This document shows positions 37,837 through 47,992 of a DNA stretch of 64,000 nucleotides, piece after piece; positions within the stretch are counted from its first letter, which is position 1; each line of letters starts with the position of its first letter. The DNA is taken from the NCBI RefSeq assembly GCF_001570905.1, contig NZ_BCSO01000008.1, forward strand, positions 1-64,000. The letters are read 5' to 3'. This DNA comes from [Zimmermannella] alba NBRC 15616. GTDB lineage: Bacteria > Actinomycetota > Actinomycetes > Actinomycetales > Microbacteriaceae. The position numbers and the translations under genes were made by a program. A model generated the notes under the pieces. The model worked only from the letters and a program-made list of their open reading frames with translations. It did no database searches and was not told the origin of the DNA.

Positions 37837-39489
37837 CTATCCTTCGACGTCTTGGAACCCGCTCAACGCAGGCCGCAACGGTGTCGCAACACACCGCTCA
37901 TAGGCCGAGATCGTGAGGAACGTGGGGTAGTTCTCGCCGATGGACACTTCCCGCATGAGGACCGCAGCCTCATCGAATTGATCCCCCGGGTGACGCGGCA
38001 TGTCAACGAGAACCCTGTCAATGAGGCCCTCAACGTGAGACGCCGTAATGCGTGTCCCCTCGACAGTGCTCACGCCTCCATTGATCCACTGCCAAATCTG
38101 CGAGCGAGAGATTTCCGCGGTGGCTGCGTCTTCCATGAGACCGTCAAGCGCCGCAGCACCGACCCCACGAAGCCAGCTTTCGATGTAGCGAAGCCCAATC
38201 GAGACGTTCGTCAAGAGGCCACCATCAGTTACTTCGCCACCCGCCGCTTGCACGGCGAGCAACTCTGCCGCGGTCACGCGCACATCGTCACGCTGGCGGT
38301 CTACCTGGTTGGGTCGTTCACCGAGTACCGCATCGAATTCAGTCCTGGCGGCTTCAACGAGTCCGGGATGAGCGACCCACGATCCATCAAAACCGTCACC
38401 GGCTTCTCGCCGCTTGTCCTCGCGAACCTTGTCGATCGCGGCTGCGCTCGCCTCCGGGTTCGCACGGTTCGGGATGAACGCGCTCATGCCGCCAATCGCG
38501 TGCGCTCCTCGTGCATGGCACGTCTTCACGAGGAGTTCCGTGTAGGCGCGCATGAACGGGACCGTCATCGTGATCGCCGCACGATCCGGAGTAATAAAGG
38601 AGCATCCGCGCGTTCGGTGCATCTTGATGACACTGAAGATGTAGTCCCAGCGGCCGGCGTTGAGGCCCGCGCAGTGATCGCGCAGCTCGTACAGAATCTC
38701 TTCCATTTGGAAGGCTGCCGGGATCGTCTCAATGAGCACGGTAGCTCGAATCGTGCCCACGGGAAGCCCGAGCTGCTCCTCCGTGAAGTGAAACACCTCG
38801 TCCCACAGGCGCGCTTCCAAGTGAGACTCGAGTTTCGGCAGGTAGAAGTAGGGGCCGCTCCCCTGCTCAACGAGCAACTTCGCGTTGTGAAAGGCGTACA
38901 GGCCAAAGTCGACGAGTGCACCAATTGCCGCCCGCTCTTCACCCGTGACGTCCGTGCAGATCAGATGTGACTCCACGAGGTGCCAACCTCGCGGGCGGGC
39001 GATGATCGTGGGCGTCGATTCCGCGGTGACCGAGTAGTGCTTACCTTCCGGTGAGGTGTACTCGATCTGACCGCGAATCGCGTCATAGAGCGAGAGCTGG
39101 CCGCCGATCACGTTCTCCCAGCTCGGAGCAAGCGCATCCTCGAAGTCTGCCAGCCAGCACTGTGCTCCCGAGTTCAGAGCATTGATCGTCATCTTGCGGT
39201 CGGTCGGACCGGTAATTTCGATGCGGCGGTCTTCCAGCCCCGGCCCTGCGCCCGCAACTCGCCAGCTGCGGTCCTCGCGAATGTGCTTGGTCTCCTCGAG
39301 GAAGTCGAGGTCTTTCCCTTCTGCAATTCGACGCCGGCGCACGGCTCGCCCGCGGAGGAGCTCCTCGCGGCACACCGCGAACGCGTCGTGCAGTCGAGCA
39401 AGGAAGCTCAATGCCTCGTCAGTCAGGATGTCCTCGAAGCGCTCATGCGTTGGACCGTTGATCTCAACCTTGGTCTGCAGTGCAATCAT
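37837..39489 (-). CDS. aceB: Malate synthase A
   Basis: Condenses glyoxylate and acetyl-CoA to malate in the glyoxylate shunt. The TIM-barrel core carries ARPRGWHLVE near residue 168, the malate synthase signature around KMHRTRG near 300, and GGMSAFIPNR near 340. The 550-residue length fits isoform A. GGAAAGGA precedes the ATG at 39489; the longer frame enters aceA. It follows aceA by 25 bases, so the two shunt enzymes share a transcript. Confidence 0.95.
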   Translation of the reverse strand: MIALQTKVEINGPTHERFEDILTDEALSFLARLHDAFAVCREELLRGRAVRRRRIAEGKDLDFLEETKHIREDRSWRVAGAGPGLEDRRIEITGPTDRKMTINALNSGAQCWLADFEDALAPSWENVIGGQLSLYDAIRGQIEYTSPEGKHYSVTAESTPTIIARPRGWHLVESHLICTDVTGEERAAIGALVDFGLYAFHNAKLLVEQGSGPYFYLPKLESHLEARLWDEVFHFTEEQLGLPVGTIRATVLIETIPAAFQMEEILYELRDHCAGLNAGRWDYIFSVIKMHRTRGCSFITPDRAAITMTVPFMRAYTELLVKTCHARGAHAIGGMSAFIPNRANPEASAAAIDKVREDKRREAGDGFDGSWVAHPGLVEAARTEFDAVLGERPNQVDRQRDDVRVTAAELLAVQAAGGEVTDGGLLTNVSIGLRYIESWLRGVGAAALDGLMEDAATAEISRSQIWQWINGGVSTVEGTRITASHVEGLIDRVLVDMPRHPGDQFDEAAVLMREVSIGENYPTFLTISAYERCVATPLRPALSGFQDVEG

Positions 39490-39514
39490 GATGCTGTCCT
39501 TTCCATCGAGACCA

Positions 39515-40813
39515 TCAGTGGAACTGTTCTTCTTCGGTTGAACCCTTGAGCGCAAGCGTTGAGGCGTTGGGGTTGATCGCGCTGGCAAGACGGTCGAAGT
39601 AGCCCGTACCCACCTCGCGCTGGTGCTTCGTCGCCGTGTATCCGTCCATCTCCGCCGCAAATTCGCGTTCCTGGAGATCCACGTAGGCGCTCATCTGCGT
39701 CTCGTTGTACCCCTTGGCGAGGTCGAACATCGAGTAGTTGAGAGCGTGGAAACCGGCAAGCGTGATGAATTGGAAGGTGTACCCCATGGCGGCAAGTTCG
39801 CGCTGGAATCGGGCGACGTCGGCATCGTCCAGGGCGCGCTTCCAGTTGAAGGACGGCGAGCAGTTGTACGCGAGCTTCTTGTCTGGGTGCTTCGCCTTCA
39901 TGTGTTCTGCCACTTGGCGAGCAAGATCAATGTCCGGCACAGATGTTTCAACCCAGAGCATGTCCGCAACTTCAAGGTATGCCTCACCGCGCGCGAGCAC
40001 CGGATCGATGCCGGGCTTGACCTGATAGAACCCCTCGGCAGTGCGCTCGCCCGTCACAAAAGGTCGGTCACGCTCATCGATGTCGCTCGTCATGAGTGTC
40101 GCCGCCAGTGAGTCAGTTCGGGCAATGATCACGGTTGGGACGTCAGCAACATCGGCGGCAAGTCGGGCGGCCTGCAAGGTGCGTTCGTGCTGCGATGTGG
40201 GCACGAGCACCTTGCCGCCCATGTGGCCGCACTTCTTCTCCGAGCCAAGCTGATCTTCCCAGTGGACGCCCGCAGCTCCCGCCTGAATCATCGACTTCAT
40301 GAGTTCATAGGCGTTGAGCTGCCCACCGAATCCAGCTTCAGCGTCTGCGACGATCGGGGCCAGCCAGTCACGTGAGGCCTGACCTGATTCAGCCACCTCG
40401 ATCTGGTCGGCACGCAGGAGGGCATTGTTGATGCGGCGGACGACCTGCGGAACCGAATTGGCCGGGTACAGCGACTGGTCGGGGTAGGTCTGGCTCGAGG
40501 CGTTTGCGTCAGCGGCGACCTGCCACCCGGAGAGGTAGACGGCCTTCAGGCCGGCACGAACCTGCTGAACGGCTTGGTTGCCAGTGAGCGCACCGAGCGC
40601 GTAAGCCCACTCACCCTCTTCCTGATGGGTGAGTTCCCAGAGCTGTTCAGCTCCTCGGCGCGCAAGCGTGTGTTCTTCGATGACAGAACCGCGAAGAGCA
40701 ACAACATCTTCGGCCGAGTAGTCACGGCGCACGTTGTGCCAACGGGGATTCTCAGCCCAGTCCTTCGCAATGTCAGCAGCGGTCTTCGTGGGAGTGCCGG
40801 TGAGTTCAGTCAT
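39515..40813 (-). CDS. aceA: Isocitrate lyase
   Basis: Splits isocitrate into glyoxylate and succinate. The active-site motif KKCGHMGGK has its catalytic Cys at residue 195, and WEDQLGSEK precedes it. [11 protein letters not shown] and [13 protein letters not shown] blocks are typical. The 432-residue length is that of the short prokaryotic ICL1. AAAGGAG stands before the ATG. The gene is divergent from ramB, the regulator of acetate genes, with two palindromes between them. Confidence 0.97.
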   Translation of the reverse strand: MTELTGTPTKTAADIAKDWAENPRWHNVRRDYSAEDVVALRGSVIEEHTLARRGAEQLWELTHQEEGEWAYALGALTGNQAVQQVRAGLKAVYLSGWQVAADANASSQTYPDQSLYPANSVPQVVRRINNALLRADQIEVAESGQASRDWLAPIVADAEAGFGGQLNAYELMKSMIQAGAAGVHWEDQLGSEKKCGHMGGKVLVPTSQHERTLQAARLAADVADVPTVIIARTDSLAATLMTSDIDERDRPFVTGERTAEGFYQVKPGIDPVLARGEAYLEVADMLWVETSVPDIDLARQVAEHMKAKHPDKKLAYNCSPSFNWKRALDDADVARFQRELAAMGYTFQFITLAGFHALNYSMFDLAKGYNETQMSAYVDLQEREFAAEMDGYTATKHQREVGTGYFDRLASAINPNASTLALKGSTEEEQFH

Positions 40814-40915
40814 CGTTTCGCTCCTTTGCGATGCGGTGAAGAGCCTGCTGTTTTGCGGCTCTGTGTGGTCTTGCTTCGATCTTGGTCCGCTCGTCGCCCG
40901 TGTGTCGCGAAACTC

Positions 40916-40945
40916 TTGGCAGAAGAAACGCGTTTCTTCTAAGCT
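40916..40945 (+). promoter_or_regulatory. Promoter of ramB
   Basis: TTGGCA (40916-40921) and TAAGCT (40940-40945) are 18 bases apart. The spacer is almost exactly filled by a perfect 20-bp palindrome, so a bound regulator would exclude RNA polymerase. Confidence 0.6.
40921..40940. promoter_or_regulatory. Perfect 20-bp palindrome, candidate operator
   Basis: AGAAGAAACG and its exact reverse complement abut without a spacer. It lies inside the ramB promoter and about 110 bases ahead of aceA. It does not resemble the non-palindromic RamB motif recalled from Corynebacterium. Confidence 0.6.
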
Positions 40946-40959
40946 TCCAAAGGACCTTG

Positions 40960-40979
40960 CTTCAACAACGTCGTTGAAG
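40960..40979. promoter_or_regulatory. Near-perfect 20-bp palindrome before ramB
   Basis: CTTCAACAAC pairs with GTCGTTGAAG in 9 of 10 positions. It lies in the ramB leader, 39 bases centre-to-centre from the first palindrome and 17 bases before the start codon. Confidence 0.45.
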
Positions 40980-40996
40980 CTGAGAGGACCGCTGCC

Positions 40997-42448
40997 ATGA
41001 CTGAGTTCGACGATGCATTCGACCCCCTCACCATCGGCCGGCGCGTGCGCTCACTGCGCCAACGCCTTGGCCTCACACTGGAGGAGTTCGCGGAACGCAT
41101 CGGCAAGGCACCATCTCAGGTGTCCGTCGTGGAGAACGGCCGCCGGGAGTTGCGTCTCTCCGAGCTGCAGCAATATGCCCGCGCGCTCGAAGCGAACGTC
41201 GCCGAACTCCTCGATGCTGCCGAGCTCTCAGAGCGGGAGCACCTTGAAATCGCTCTCGCCAAGCTGCAAACCACGGCCCGCTATCAGCGCTTGAGCCTGC
41301 CGCACATCCCCGCTCGAAAGTCGCTCAGCGACGACACCCTCCATGCGATCGTCGGGCTCTTTCGCGAAATTGAGCGTATGGACACCGAACGTGCCGCTAC
41401 CCCTGAACAGGCTCGGCGTGCCAACACAGAGCTTCGAGCGATCATGCGCGCACGATCCAACTATTTCGAGGAGCTTGAGGCACAGGCGACTGACCTTCGC
41501 GCTGCAATCAGTATGCCGCGAGGGCCGCTGCCGCAGCGCGGAGCAGCGGAACTCGCCTCGCATCTCGGATTCTCCCTGCATTCGGTGCCGGATCTGCCGC
41601 GATCAACCCGGTCTGTCCTTGATCGGGCACATCATCGTCTCTACGTGCCTCGAGCTCAACGGGAGGACGGCGATCAGCGCACAGTTGTCCTGCAAGCCCT
41701 CGCCGCTCAGGTGCTCGAGCATCAGGCACCCGCAAACTATGCCGATTTTCTTCGGCAACGGGTGGAAACGAACTACCTCACTGGCGCGATACTCATGCCT
41801 GAGCAGAGCTGCATCGAATTGCTGGCCGCAGCGAAACAGGAGCGCCAGCTCTCAATTGAGGACCTGCGGGATGCCTTTGGCGTCACGTACGAAACCGCGG
41901 CCCACCGATTCACGAACCTGGCCACGGCTCACCTGGATATCCCGGTGCATTTCCTCAAGGTCCACGAGTCGGGCACCATCTCGAAGGCCTACGAGAACGA
42001 TGCTGTCCAGTTCCCCGCCGATGCGCTTGGAGCCGTTGAAGGGCAACTCGTGTGCCGCCAGTGGAGTGCCCGCCGGGTTTTCGAAGTCGAGGACCATTTC
42101 AATCCGTATCACCAGTACACCGACAAGCCGTCCGGCACGTATTGGTGCACCTCCCGCGTGCAACAGGATGCTCTCGGCTTGTACTCGGTGAGCGTCGGCA
42201 CACCCTTTGAGCACGTTCGTTGGTTCCGTGGACGAGACACCGCACACCGCTACACCTCGAAGTGCCCGAGCGGAGCGTGCTGCCAGCTCCCGCACCCCGA
42301 GCTCACGGAACGCTGGGCAACGTCGTCGTTCCCAAGCGCGCGTATGCCGTCAACGATGCTCGCAGCTCTGCCCACCGGCGAATTTCCCGGTGTCGATTTG
42401 CGGGAGCTCTACGCCTTCCTGGAACGCCACGCGCCCACGTCCGAGTAA
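40997..42448 (+). CDS. ramB: RamB-family regulator of acetate and glyoxylate genes
   Basis: Transcription factor with an N-terminal XRE helix-turn-helix (residues about 12-68: [39 protein letters not shown]). An IrrE-type domain (about 180-310) includes a degenerate metalloprotease-like region, and the C-terminal ScfR/DUF2083 domain (about 330-480) has Cys residues in SKCPSGACC. This is the layout of RamB, which represses aceA and aceB in Corynebacterium on sugars. Divergence from aceA supports the same role. 483 residues; GAGAGGA precedes the ATG. It may also control itself. Confidence 0.88.
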   Translation: MTEFDDAFDPLTIGRRVRSLRQRLGLTLEEFAERIGKAPSQVSVVENGRRELRLSELQQYARALEANVAELLDAAELSEREHLEIALAKLQTTARYQRLSLPHIPARKSLSDDTLHAIVGLFREIERMDTERAATPEQARRANTELRAIMRARSNYFEELEAQATDLRAAISMPRGPLPQRGAAELASHLGFSLHSVPDLPRSTRSVLDRAHHRLYVPRAQREDGDQRTVVLQALAAQVLEHQAPANYADFLRQRVETNYLTGAILMPEQSCIELLAAAKQERQLSIEDLRDAFGVTYETAAHRFTNLATAHLDIPVHFLKVHESGTISKAYENDAVQFPADALGAVEGQLVCRQWSARRVFEVEDHFNPYHQYTDKPSGTYWCTSRVQQDALGLYSVSVGTPFEHVRWFRGRDTAHRYTSKCPSGACCQLPHPELTERWATSSFPSARMPSTMLAALPTGEFPGVDLRELYAFLERHAPTSE

Positions 42449-42465
42449 TGGGCGTGGGCGCGTGG
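42427..42465. terminator. Bidirectional terminator between ramB and clgR
   Basis: A perfect 13-bp stem (42427-42439 and 42453-42465) with a 13-base loop spans the ramB stop and lies 17 bases beyond the clgR end. It can serve both convergent genes. Confidence 0.7.
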
Positions 42466-42482
42466 ATCGTTGCGTGATCTCG

Positions 42483-42803
42483 CTAGGAGGCCCGCTCGTA
42501 GTTGGAGCGAACGCTCTGGATCAGGTCGTCCGGGACCGTGTCGGGAATCGCTGCCTGGGCAGTCAGGCGCTCGTGCATGCGAAGGCGCTCGCCAACCTCG
42601 AGGTAGATCGAGGACAGTGGGGTGTCGAGGGCTTCTGCAACGGCGGCGAGAATCTCACTCGAGGCTTCCTTCTGGCCACGTTCAACCTCGGAGAGGTAGC
42701 CGAGTGCAACCGAGGCGCGGCCAGCGACCTGGCGGAGCGTGTGCCCCTTGCGGAGGCGGACATCCCGCAGCACTTCGCCAATTTCATGACGTGCAAGGCT
42801 CAT
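42483..42803 (-). CDS. clgR: ClgR-type helix-turn-helix activator
   Basis: Small XRE-type regulator of 106 residues. The HTH at about residues 10-65 reads VLRDVRLRKGHTLRQVAGRA and LGYLSEVERGQKEASSEIL, characteristic of ClgR, which activates clp protease and other proteostasis genes in actinobacteria. A strong AAAGGAGAT stands before the ATG at 42803, and the ATG overlaps the hydrolase stop (ATGA). ClgR is itself usually degraded by Clp; the C-terminus here is NYERAS. It normally follows cinA directly; here a hydrolase gene lies between. Confidence 0.88.
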   Translation of the reverse strand: MSLARHEIGEVLRDVRLRKGHTLRQVAGRASVALGYLSEVERGQKEASSEILAAVAEALDTPLSSIYLEVGERLRMHERLTAQAAIPDTVPDDLIQSVRSNYERAS

Positions 42804-43798
42804 GGGATCTCCTTTCGTGACTGTGGACACTTCCCGATCCACCGGCGGTGGCGGGGCATGTCGATTAACGATACGCGACCCTGAGCCTCCACACGCTGGG
42901 AAATGGCCCCCTGTGGAGAAATCTTGAGTCTGATGAACTCAACTCCGAAAGGCGCGCGAACATTCCCCGGAAGGCTGAGACTCACCTGAGTGTCTGTGGC
43001 TGGCCTCGAACAAAACTGCGTGATCGCAGCGCTGCACACGTCCGTCGCATCCATGTTGGCCAGGTGACCGGCGTTGGGGATTTCGACGAGTGACACGGCA
43101 GGGTCACGCTCAGCGAGGGCTCTCAGCTGTTCCCGTACGCGGCCAGTTCGGTCTTCTTCGCCAACGATGGCAAGCGTCGGAATGGAGAACCGAGCATCGG
43201 GATTCGGCTCAAGCGCATCGCACAAGCTCGTCAGGACTTGCTCGAGTCTGCGGCGTCCCGTCTTATGGAGACACAATGCCGCATACGCGATGTTGGTGGA
43301 ACGCAGTGCGCATGCTTCCGCAGACATCGTGACAAGTTGGCACCACGGCAAGACCCGAAACGCGAGCGGTGTTCCCCAGCGCATCGCCAGCCGATCACCC
43401 ACCGACAGCACAGCATGATTGTCGGCGCAGTCGATGAGGACGAGGCGTTCAACACGGTCTGGAGAATGAGCGGCCAGCGTCTGGGCGAGGTTACCGCCCA
43501 TGGATTGCCCGATGAGAATGGCGCGACCACCGCACACCTCGTCGAGCACGGCTGCGAGGTCATCCACCATGTCCGCATAGACAAATGGGCCACTCAGGGT
43601 CGATGAACCGTGTCCACGGGCGTCCCAACACACGATGCCAATATCCTCGGGCAGGACTCCCATTTGATGGAGGAACATCGCTCCGTCACAACCAGCTCCG
43701 TGGAGGAACACGCACCAAGACCCGGAGTGTGACGGACGCACTCGGAGCAAGAGGTTGGCACGCGGCCGCTCAAAGCGTCGTCGTTCAAGACGCAACAT
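42800..43798 (-). CDS. Alpha/beta hydrolase with a C-terminal extension
   Basis: Serine hydrolase of unknown substrate. Visible are the oxyanion loop HGAGCDG (about residue 31), the nucleophile elbow GQSMGG (about 100), the acid region VGEEDRTG (about 215) and the catalytic His in NAGHLANMD (about 248). The core should end near ITQFCSR (about 265). The following 65 residues are basic and unlike the fold, and they cover the sequence where a clgR promoter would be expected. Overlap of 14 bases with cinA set the start at 43798; longer frames run through cinA. 332 residues. It may resemble esterases or dienelactone-type hydrolases. Confidence 0.75.
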   Translation of the reverse strand: MLRLERRRFERPRANLLLRVRPSHSGSWCVFLHGAGCDGAMFLHQMGVLPEDIGIVCWDARGHGSSTLSGPFVYADMVDDLAAVLDEVCGGRAILIGQSMGGNLAQTLAAHSPDRVERLVLIDCADNHAVLSVGDRLAMRWGTPLAFRVLPWCQLVTMSAEACALRSTNIAYAALCLHKTGRRRLEQVLTSLCDALEPNPDARFSIPTLAIVGEEDRTGRVREQLRALAERDPAVSLVEIPNAGHLANMDATDVCSAAITQFCSRPATDTQVSLSLPGNVRAPFGVEFIRLKISPQGAISQRVEAQGRVSLIDMPRHRRWIGKCPQSRKEIP

Positions 43799-44330
43799 CG
43801 CGCCCCGTCTTCGGCTCGCATCGAGCGAGGTGTTCGGCCAGGACTTGCAGCGCGGCGGCGACTGTTGCGTCGCGAATGTGTTGGCGAGTGGCAACCGGGT
43901 CGCCGGAGACGATCGCTTCGCCCAGATTGAGACGAAGAGCGTGGCTCCCCTGCGCCGTTGCGATCCCCACGAAGACGGTTCCAACAGCGTGACCATCCTG
44001 CGGGTCGGGGCCCGCGACGCCCGTCGTGGACAGGCCGATATCTGCTGGGCCTGACGTCGCTATACGCTGTCGAACCCCTTCGGCCATCTGCTGAGCAACG
44101 TCCGGATCAACAGCTCCACGAGCAGCAAGAAGCTCCGCATCAACGCCGAGCAGGGCGTGCTTCAGCGGTGTCTGATAGGCGACGATGCCTCCGCGAAACA
44201 CCGCCGAGATGCCGGGCACAGAACACAGCGATGCAGCCAGCAGTCCACCGGTCAGGGATTCCGCCACCGCGATGCTCAAACCACGCTGGATGAGCACCCC
44301 TCCGACGTCGCCGACATTCATCTCAGTCAC
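43785..44330 (-). CDS. cinA: CinA-family nicotinamide-nucleotide amidohydrolase
   Basis: PncC-type enzyme that converts NMN to nicotinate mononucleotide in NAD recycling. Only the C-terminal CinA domain is present, as usual in actinobacteria. It shows AESLTGGLLAASL (about residue 25), GGIVAYQTPLKHALLGV (about 48), and STTGVAGPDPQDG with GTVFVGIA (about 100-120). A GTG at 44330 with GGGAG 5 bases ahead was preferred; a GTG at 44360 and an ATG at 44321 are alternatives. 181 residues. It lies between pgsA and the hydrolase. Confidence 0.88.
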   Translation of the reverse strand: MTEMNVGDVGGVLIQRGLSIAVAESLTGGLLAASLCSVPGISAVFRGGIVAYQTPLKHALLGVDAELLAARGAVDPDVAQQMAEGVRQRIATSGPADIGLSTTGVAGPDPQDGHAVGTVFVGIATAQGSHALRLNLGEAIVSGDPVATRQHIRDATVAAALQVLAEHLARCEPKTGRDVAS

Positions 44331-44363
44331 AGGAACTCCCACCTCTCGTCGTCCAATCACACG

Positions 44364-44972
44364 CTACGACGAACTGTCTGCTGAGGCGCCGGGCCGGTAA
44401 GCCTGCCAAAGGTAGTCGATGCCGCTGGCTACAGTGAGGATCACCGCCAGCGACATGAAGACGATGTTTGCCCAGTGCCAGATCTCGTGCCCAAGCACAA
44501 CGTGCAGCGGCCAGAGTGCCAGCCCGAGCGCCACCGTTTGCAAGACCGTCTTTGCTTTGCCTCCGCGCCCCGCAGGGAGGACGATACGGCGGGCTTCCAC
44601 GAGTCGCCAGACCGTAATGCCGATCTCGCGCGTGAGGATGACGAGGGTGACCCACCACGGCAACTCGGCGACGATCGAGAGCATGATGAAGCCCGCCCCG
44701 GTGAGCGCCTTGTCCGCGATGGGGTCGAGAAGCTTCCCTAAGTCGGTGATGAGATTGCGGCTGCGGGCGAGGTGCCCGTCAACGGCATCGGTTGCGATTG
44801 CGACGAGGAAGATTGCCCCGGCCCACCAGCGGAGCGCCCCGTGGCTCCCGGCATCCAGCACCATGAGCCACACGAAGAGCGGCACCATGAGGATGCGCAC
44901 GATCGTGATGAGGTTCGGTACGCACCAGGTGCTTGCAGGGCCTTCGCCCGCGCTCAGCATTCGACCGCTCAT
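44364..44972 (-). CDS. pgsA: CDP-alcohol phosphatidyltransferase, phosphatidylglycerolphosphate synthase
   Basis: Transfers a phosphatidyl group from CDP-diacylglycerol to glycerol-3-phosphate, giving the precursor of phosphatidylglycerol and cardiolipin. The catalytic motif D-X2-DG-X2-AR-X8-G-X3-D-X3-D is present from DAVDGHLAR to LLDPIADK (about residues 62-85). Four to six membrane helices fit the family. 202 residues. It follows ftsK by 11 bases and precedes cinA, the usual actinobacterial order. Confidence 0.92.
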   Translation of the reverse strand: MSGRMLSAGEGPASTWCVPNLITIVRILMVPLFVWLMVLDAGSHGALRWWAGAIFLVAIATDAVDGHLARSRNLITDLGKLLDPIADKALTGAGFIMLSIVAELPWWVTLVILTREIGITVWRLVEARRIVLPAGRGGKAKTVLQTVALGLALWPLHVVLGHEIWHWANIVFMSLAVILTVASGIDYLWQAYRPGASADSSS

Positions 44973-44983
44973 GAACGATCAGC

Positions 44984-47773
44984 CTACTCGCGGCCGGTGA
45001 GGCTCCACGCGTCTTCGGAGTCTTCCGCCTCGACCTCTTCAAGGCCCTGCATGCGGGCTTCGGCGTCACGCGCGACGAGGTCGACGGGCTCCGATGGTTC
45101 GTCATCCCAGTCATCATCAGCCTCGGCAGCAGCCTCGGCCGGCGGCTCCTCACCACGCAGTCGCGCAAGGACGGCAGGAAGCTCCTCTGGGGTCACAAGC
45201 ACGTCGCGCGCCTTGGAGCCTTCCGAGGGGCCGACGATGTCGCGCGACTCGAGAAGGTCCATGAGGCGACCTGCCTTCGCGAAGCCAACGCGGAGCTTGC
45301 GCTGCAGCATCGACGTTGAACCGAACTGCGAGTTGATGATGAGCTCGGCTGCGGCGAGGAGCACTTCGAGGTCGTCCCCGATGTCGGAGTCGATCTCGCG
45401 CTTCTCGGCGGGAGCGGCGACATCCTGACGGTATTCGGGCTGTGCCTGCGACTTGACGTGGGCGACGACTTCGTGGATCTCGGCGTCGTTTACCCAGGCA
45501 CCCTGCACGCGCAGCGGCTTCGAGCCAGCTGGCGAGAAGAGCCCGTCACCCTGGCCGATGAGGGCTTCCGCGCCGACCTGGTCGAGAATGACGCGCGAGT
45601 CGGTCGAGCTTGTGACGGCGAAGGCGAGGCGCGAGGGCACATTCGCCTTGATGAGACCGGTGACGACGTCCACCGAGGGACGCTGCGTCGCGAGCACAAG
45701 GTGGATACCCGCGGCGCGGGCAAGCTGCGTGATGCGGACGATCGAGTCTTCCACGTCACGCGGCGCAACCATCATAAGCTCGGCGAGCTCATCCACGACC
45801 ACGAGGAGGTACGGGTACGGCTTGAGCTTGCGCTTGGAGCCTTCCGGCAGCACGACCTTGCCCTCACGGATGGCGGCATTGAAGTCGTCCACGTGACGGA
45901 ACCCGAAGTTCTCGAGGTCGTCGTAGCGCATCTCCATTTCCTTCACGACCCACTGCAGCGCTTCGGCCGCCTTCTTCGGGTTCGTGATGATGGGCGTGAT
46001 GAGGTGCGGGACGCCCTGGTACGGCGTGAGTTCCACGCGCTTCGGGTCGACAAGCACCATGCGCACCTCGCTCGGCTTCGAGCGAATGAGGAGCGACACG
46101 ATCATCGAGTTGACGAACGACGACTTACCGGAACCGGTGGAACCAGCCACGAGCAGGTGCGGCATCTTCGCGAGATTCGCGATGACGTAGCCGCCTTCGA
46201 CGTCCTTGCCGACACCAATCGTCATCGGGTGACTCGAGCTCATGGCCTTCGACGACTGCAGCACGTCACCGAGCGAGACGACCTCGCGGTCGGAGTTCGG
46301 GATCTCAATACCGATGGCGCTCTTGCCGGGAATCGGCGAGAGGATGCGCACCTGGTTCGACTTCACCGCGTACGAGATGTTCTTCGAGAGCTGCGTGACG
46401 CGCTCCACCTTGGTGCCCGGGCCAACCTCAACCTCGTAGCGAGTGACCGTCGGGCCACGCGAGAAGCCGGTGACCTTCGCATTGACCTTGAACTCTGCGA
46501 ATACCGCGTCGAGCGCGGCCATGATGTCGTCATTCGCCTGCGTGCGCTCCTTCGCGGGCGACCCGGTCGAGAGCATGTTGACCGAGGGAAGGGCATAGTC
46601 GCCGTCGAGGCCACTCCCCTGCGAGTCCCAGGCAGCATCGCTTGCTTCAAGAGCTTCCGAAGCGCCCTCGCGCTCGGAGTCGTCAACGCTCTCGGGGCTT
46701 TCATCGCGAAGGCCCGTCGACGACGCACCCGAGGTGGGCGCTTCGACCGCGGGAACGCCATAGGGGTCAGTGTCCTGCTCGTCATTGGGCACGACAGGAA
46801 GCACGCGCGTGGCGTTGTCGTTTGCGGCAGCTTCGCGCTTCGCCTTCTTCGGCTTGCGGGGCTTCTCACCGAGCAGCTCTTGGATGGACTCGTCAACGCC
46901 TTCGGGAGCACGCTCGCCGTCAATCATGGGCGAGTCGTAGGCCGGGTCGACCTCGCGGCCGGATTCGTTGCGACGCCACCACGGCACGCGCTCGTCATCG
47001 CGCTTGCCGCGCCTAGAGCTCTGGGCCTCCACGTCAGTGTCAGCCTCGCCCGGGGCCGAGGCATCGTCCTCATCGAGACCGAATAGCCACGCCCAGAGTT
47101 CGCGCAGCCGCTCCGGGACACGGTTCGGGGGCGTCTTCGTGATGATGAACAGTGACAGCACCAACAGGAGGCCCGCAACGATGCCAGCGCCGATGGGCGT
47201 GATCAAGAAGGCGATCGGCGCCGCAAGCAGCCACCCGAGGATGCCGCCAGCCGTTGCGAGCGCTGGCATGCCGAGGCTCGGCTCGGGCGTGCCGCCAGCA
47301 ACATGGCAGATGGCCGCGGCGGAGATGGTGCCGAGTGCGACGCCCGCGCCAATGCGGGAGTTGTCGGTCACCGATGACGGGTGCCGGAAGAGCCAGAACG
47401 CGACAAGAGCAAAGATGACCGGGAGCGCAATGGAGACGCGGCCCACGAGCCCACCGAAGGTGAAGGCGTTGATGGTGACCGCGACGGGGTTCGAGGGGAA
47501 GAACCACACCGTGATGCCGCCAAGCACGGCGAGCACGACGAGCGCGAAGGGGAAGCCATCGCGACGTTCTTCGCGCTCGATCATCTCGAGGCCGAAGGCG
47601 CGGGCCCCTGCACCGGTGGCGTGGGCTGCGCCCATCCACATGCGCTCGAGAAGGCTCGGCCCGGTCTCGAACTCGGGCTGCTTTCCACGGCTCGACGAAG
47701 CACCTGCCGAGGATCCGCCACGTCGAGACGAGGAATTCTGGGCAGGCTGACGCTTGGTCGTAGTCGAGGCCAT
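44984..47773 (-). CDS. ftsK: DNA translocase FtsK
   Basis: Pumps DNA at the septum so that chromosome dimers are resolved and terminus regions segregate. A Ser/Arg-rich start leads to four membrane helices (about residues 75-215), a long acidic linker (about 240-420) and the motor. Walker A GSTGSGKS is at about 542-550 and the Walker B region ends [13 protein letters not shown]. The C-terminal gamma winged-helix that reads KOPS sites is at about 840-900. The ATG at 47773 was chosen; an in-frame ATG at 47803 is possible, neither having a good ribosome site. 929 residues. Confidence 0.94.
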   Translation of the reverse strand: MASTTTKRQPAQNSSSRRGGSSAGASSSRGKQPEFETGPSLLERMWMGAAHATGAGARAFGLEMIEREERRDGFPFALVVLAVLGGITVWFFPSNPVAVTINAFTFGGLVGRVSIALPVIFALVAFWLFRHPSSVTDNSRIGAGVALGTISAAAICHVAGGTPEPSLGMPALATAGGILGWLLAAPIAFLITPIGAGIVAGLLLVLSLFIITKTPPNRVPERLRELWAWLFGLDEDDASAPGEADTDVEAQSSRRGKRDDERVPWWRRNESGREVDPAYDSPMIDGERAPEGVDESIQELLGEKPRKPKKAKREAAANDNATRVLPVVPNDEQDTDPYGVPAVEAPTSGASSTGLRDESPESVDDSEREGASEALEASDAAWDSQGSGLDGDYALPSVNMLSTGSPAKERTQANDDIMAALDAVFAEFKVNAKVTGFSRGPTVTRYEVEVGPGTKVERVTQLSKNISYAVKSNQVRILSPIPGKSAIGIEIPNSDREVVSLGDVLQSSKAMSSSHPMTIGVGKDVEGGYVIANLAKMPHLLVAGSTGSGKSSFVNSMIVSLLIRSKPSEVRMVLVDPKRVELTPYQGVPHLITPIITNPKKAAEALQWVVKEMEMRYDDLENFGFRHVDDFNAAIREGKVVLPEGSKRKLKPYPYLLVVVDELAELMMVAPRDVEDSIVRITQLARAAGIHLVLATQRPSVDVVTGLIKANVPSRLAFAVTSSTDSRVILDQVGAEALIGQGDGLFSPAGSKPLRVQGAWVNDAEIHEVVAHVKSQAQPEYRQDVAAPAEKREIDSDIGDDLEVLLAAAELIINSQFGSTSMLQRKLRVGFAKAGRLMDLLESRDIVGPSEGSKARDVLVTPEELPAVLARLRGEEPPAEAAAEADDDWDDEPSEPVDLVARDAEARMQGLEEVEAEDSEDAWSLTGRE

Positions 47774-47946
47774 GGTTCGGAGGGTAATGGCGACCACCGA
47801 CATCCGGTGCACGATGAACGAGTGTCGCCAGAAGTGACACATGAGTGTGATGAAACAAATGTGACGGGTGTTACTTCTGTGGCAAATGATGCAGATATGG
47901 CCAGCGTGCTCAATGAGCATTCGCCTCACAGGCCCCCACATGCGGA

Positions 47947-47978
47947 AGGGCCGCACTGCCTCTCGACAGTGCGGCCCT
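47947..47978 (-). terminator. Terminator after rnj
   Basis: A perfect 12-bp stem (47947-47958 and 47967-47978) with an 8-base loop lies 14 bases past the rnj stop. The 170 bases between it and ftsK hold no gene. Confidence 0.8.
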
Positions 47979-47992
47979 CGCGTGCTCAGTAC

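Noticed and set aside
47840-47872. CRP/GlxR-type site upstream of ftsK
   Set aside because: The TGTGA elements are direct repeats, not the inverted arrangement such a dimer needs.
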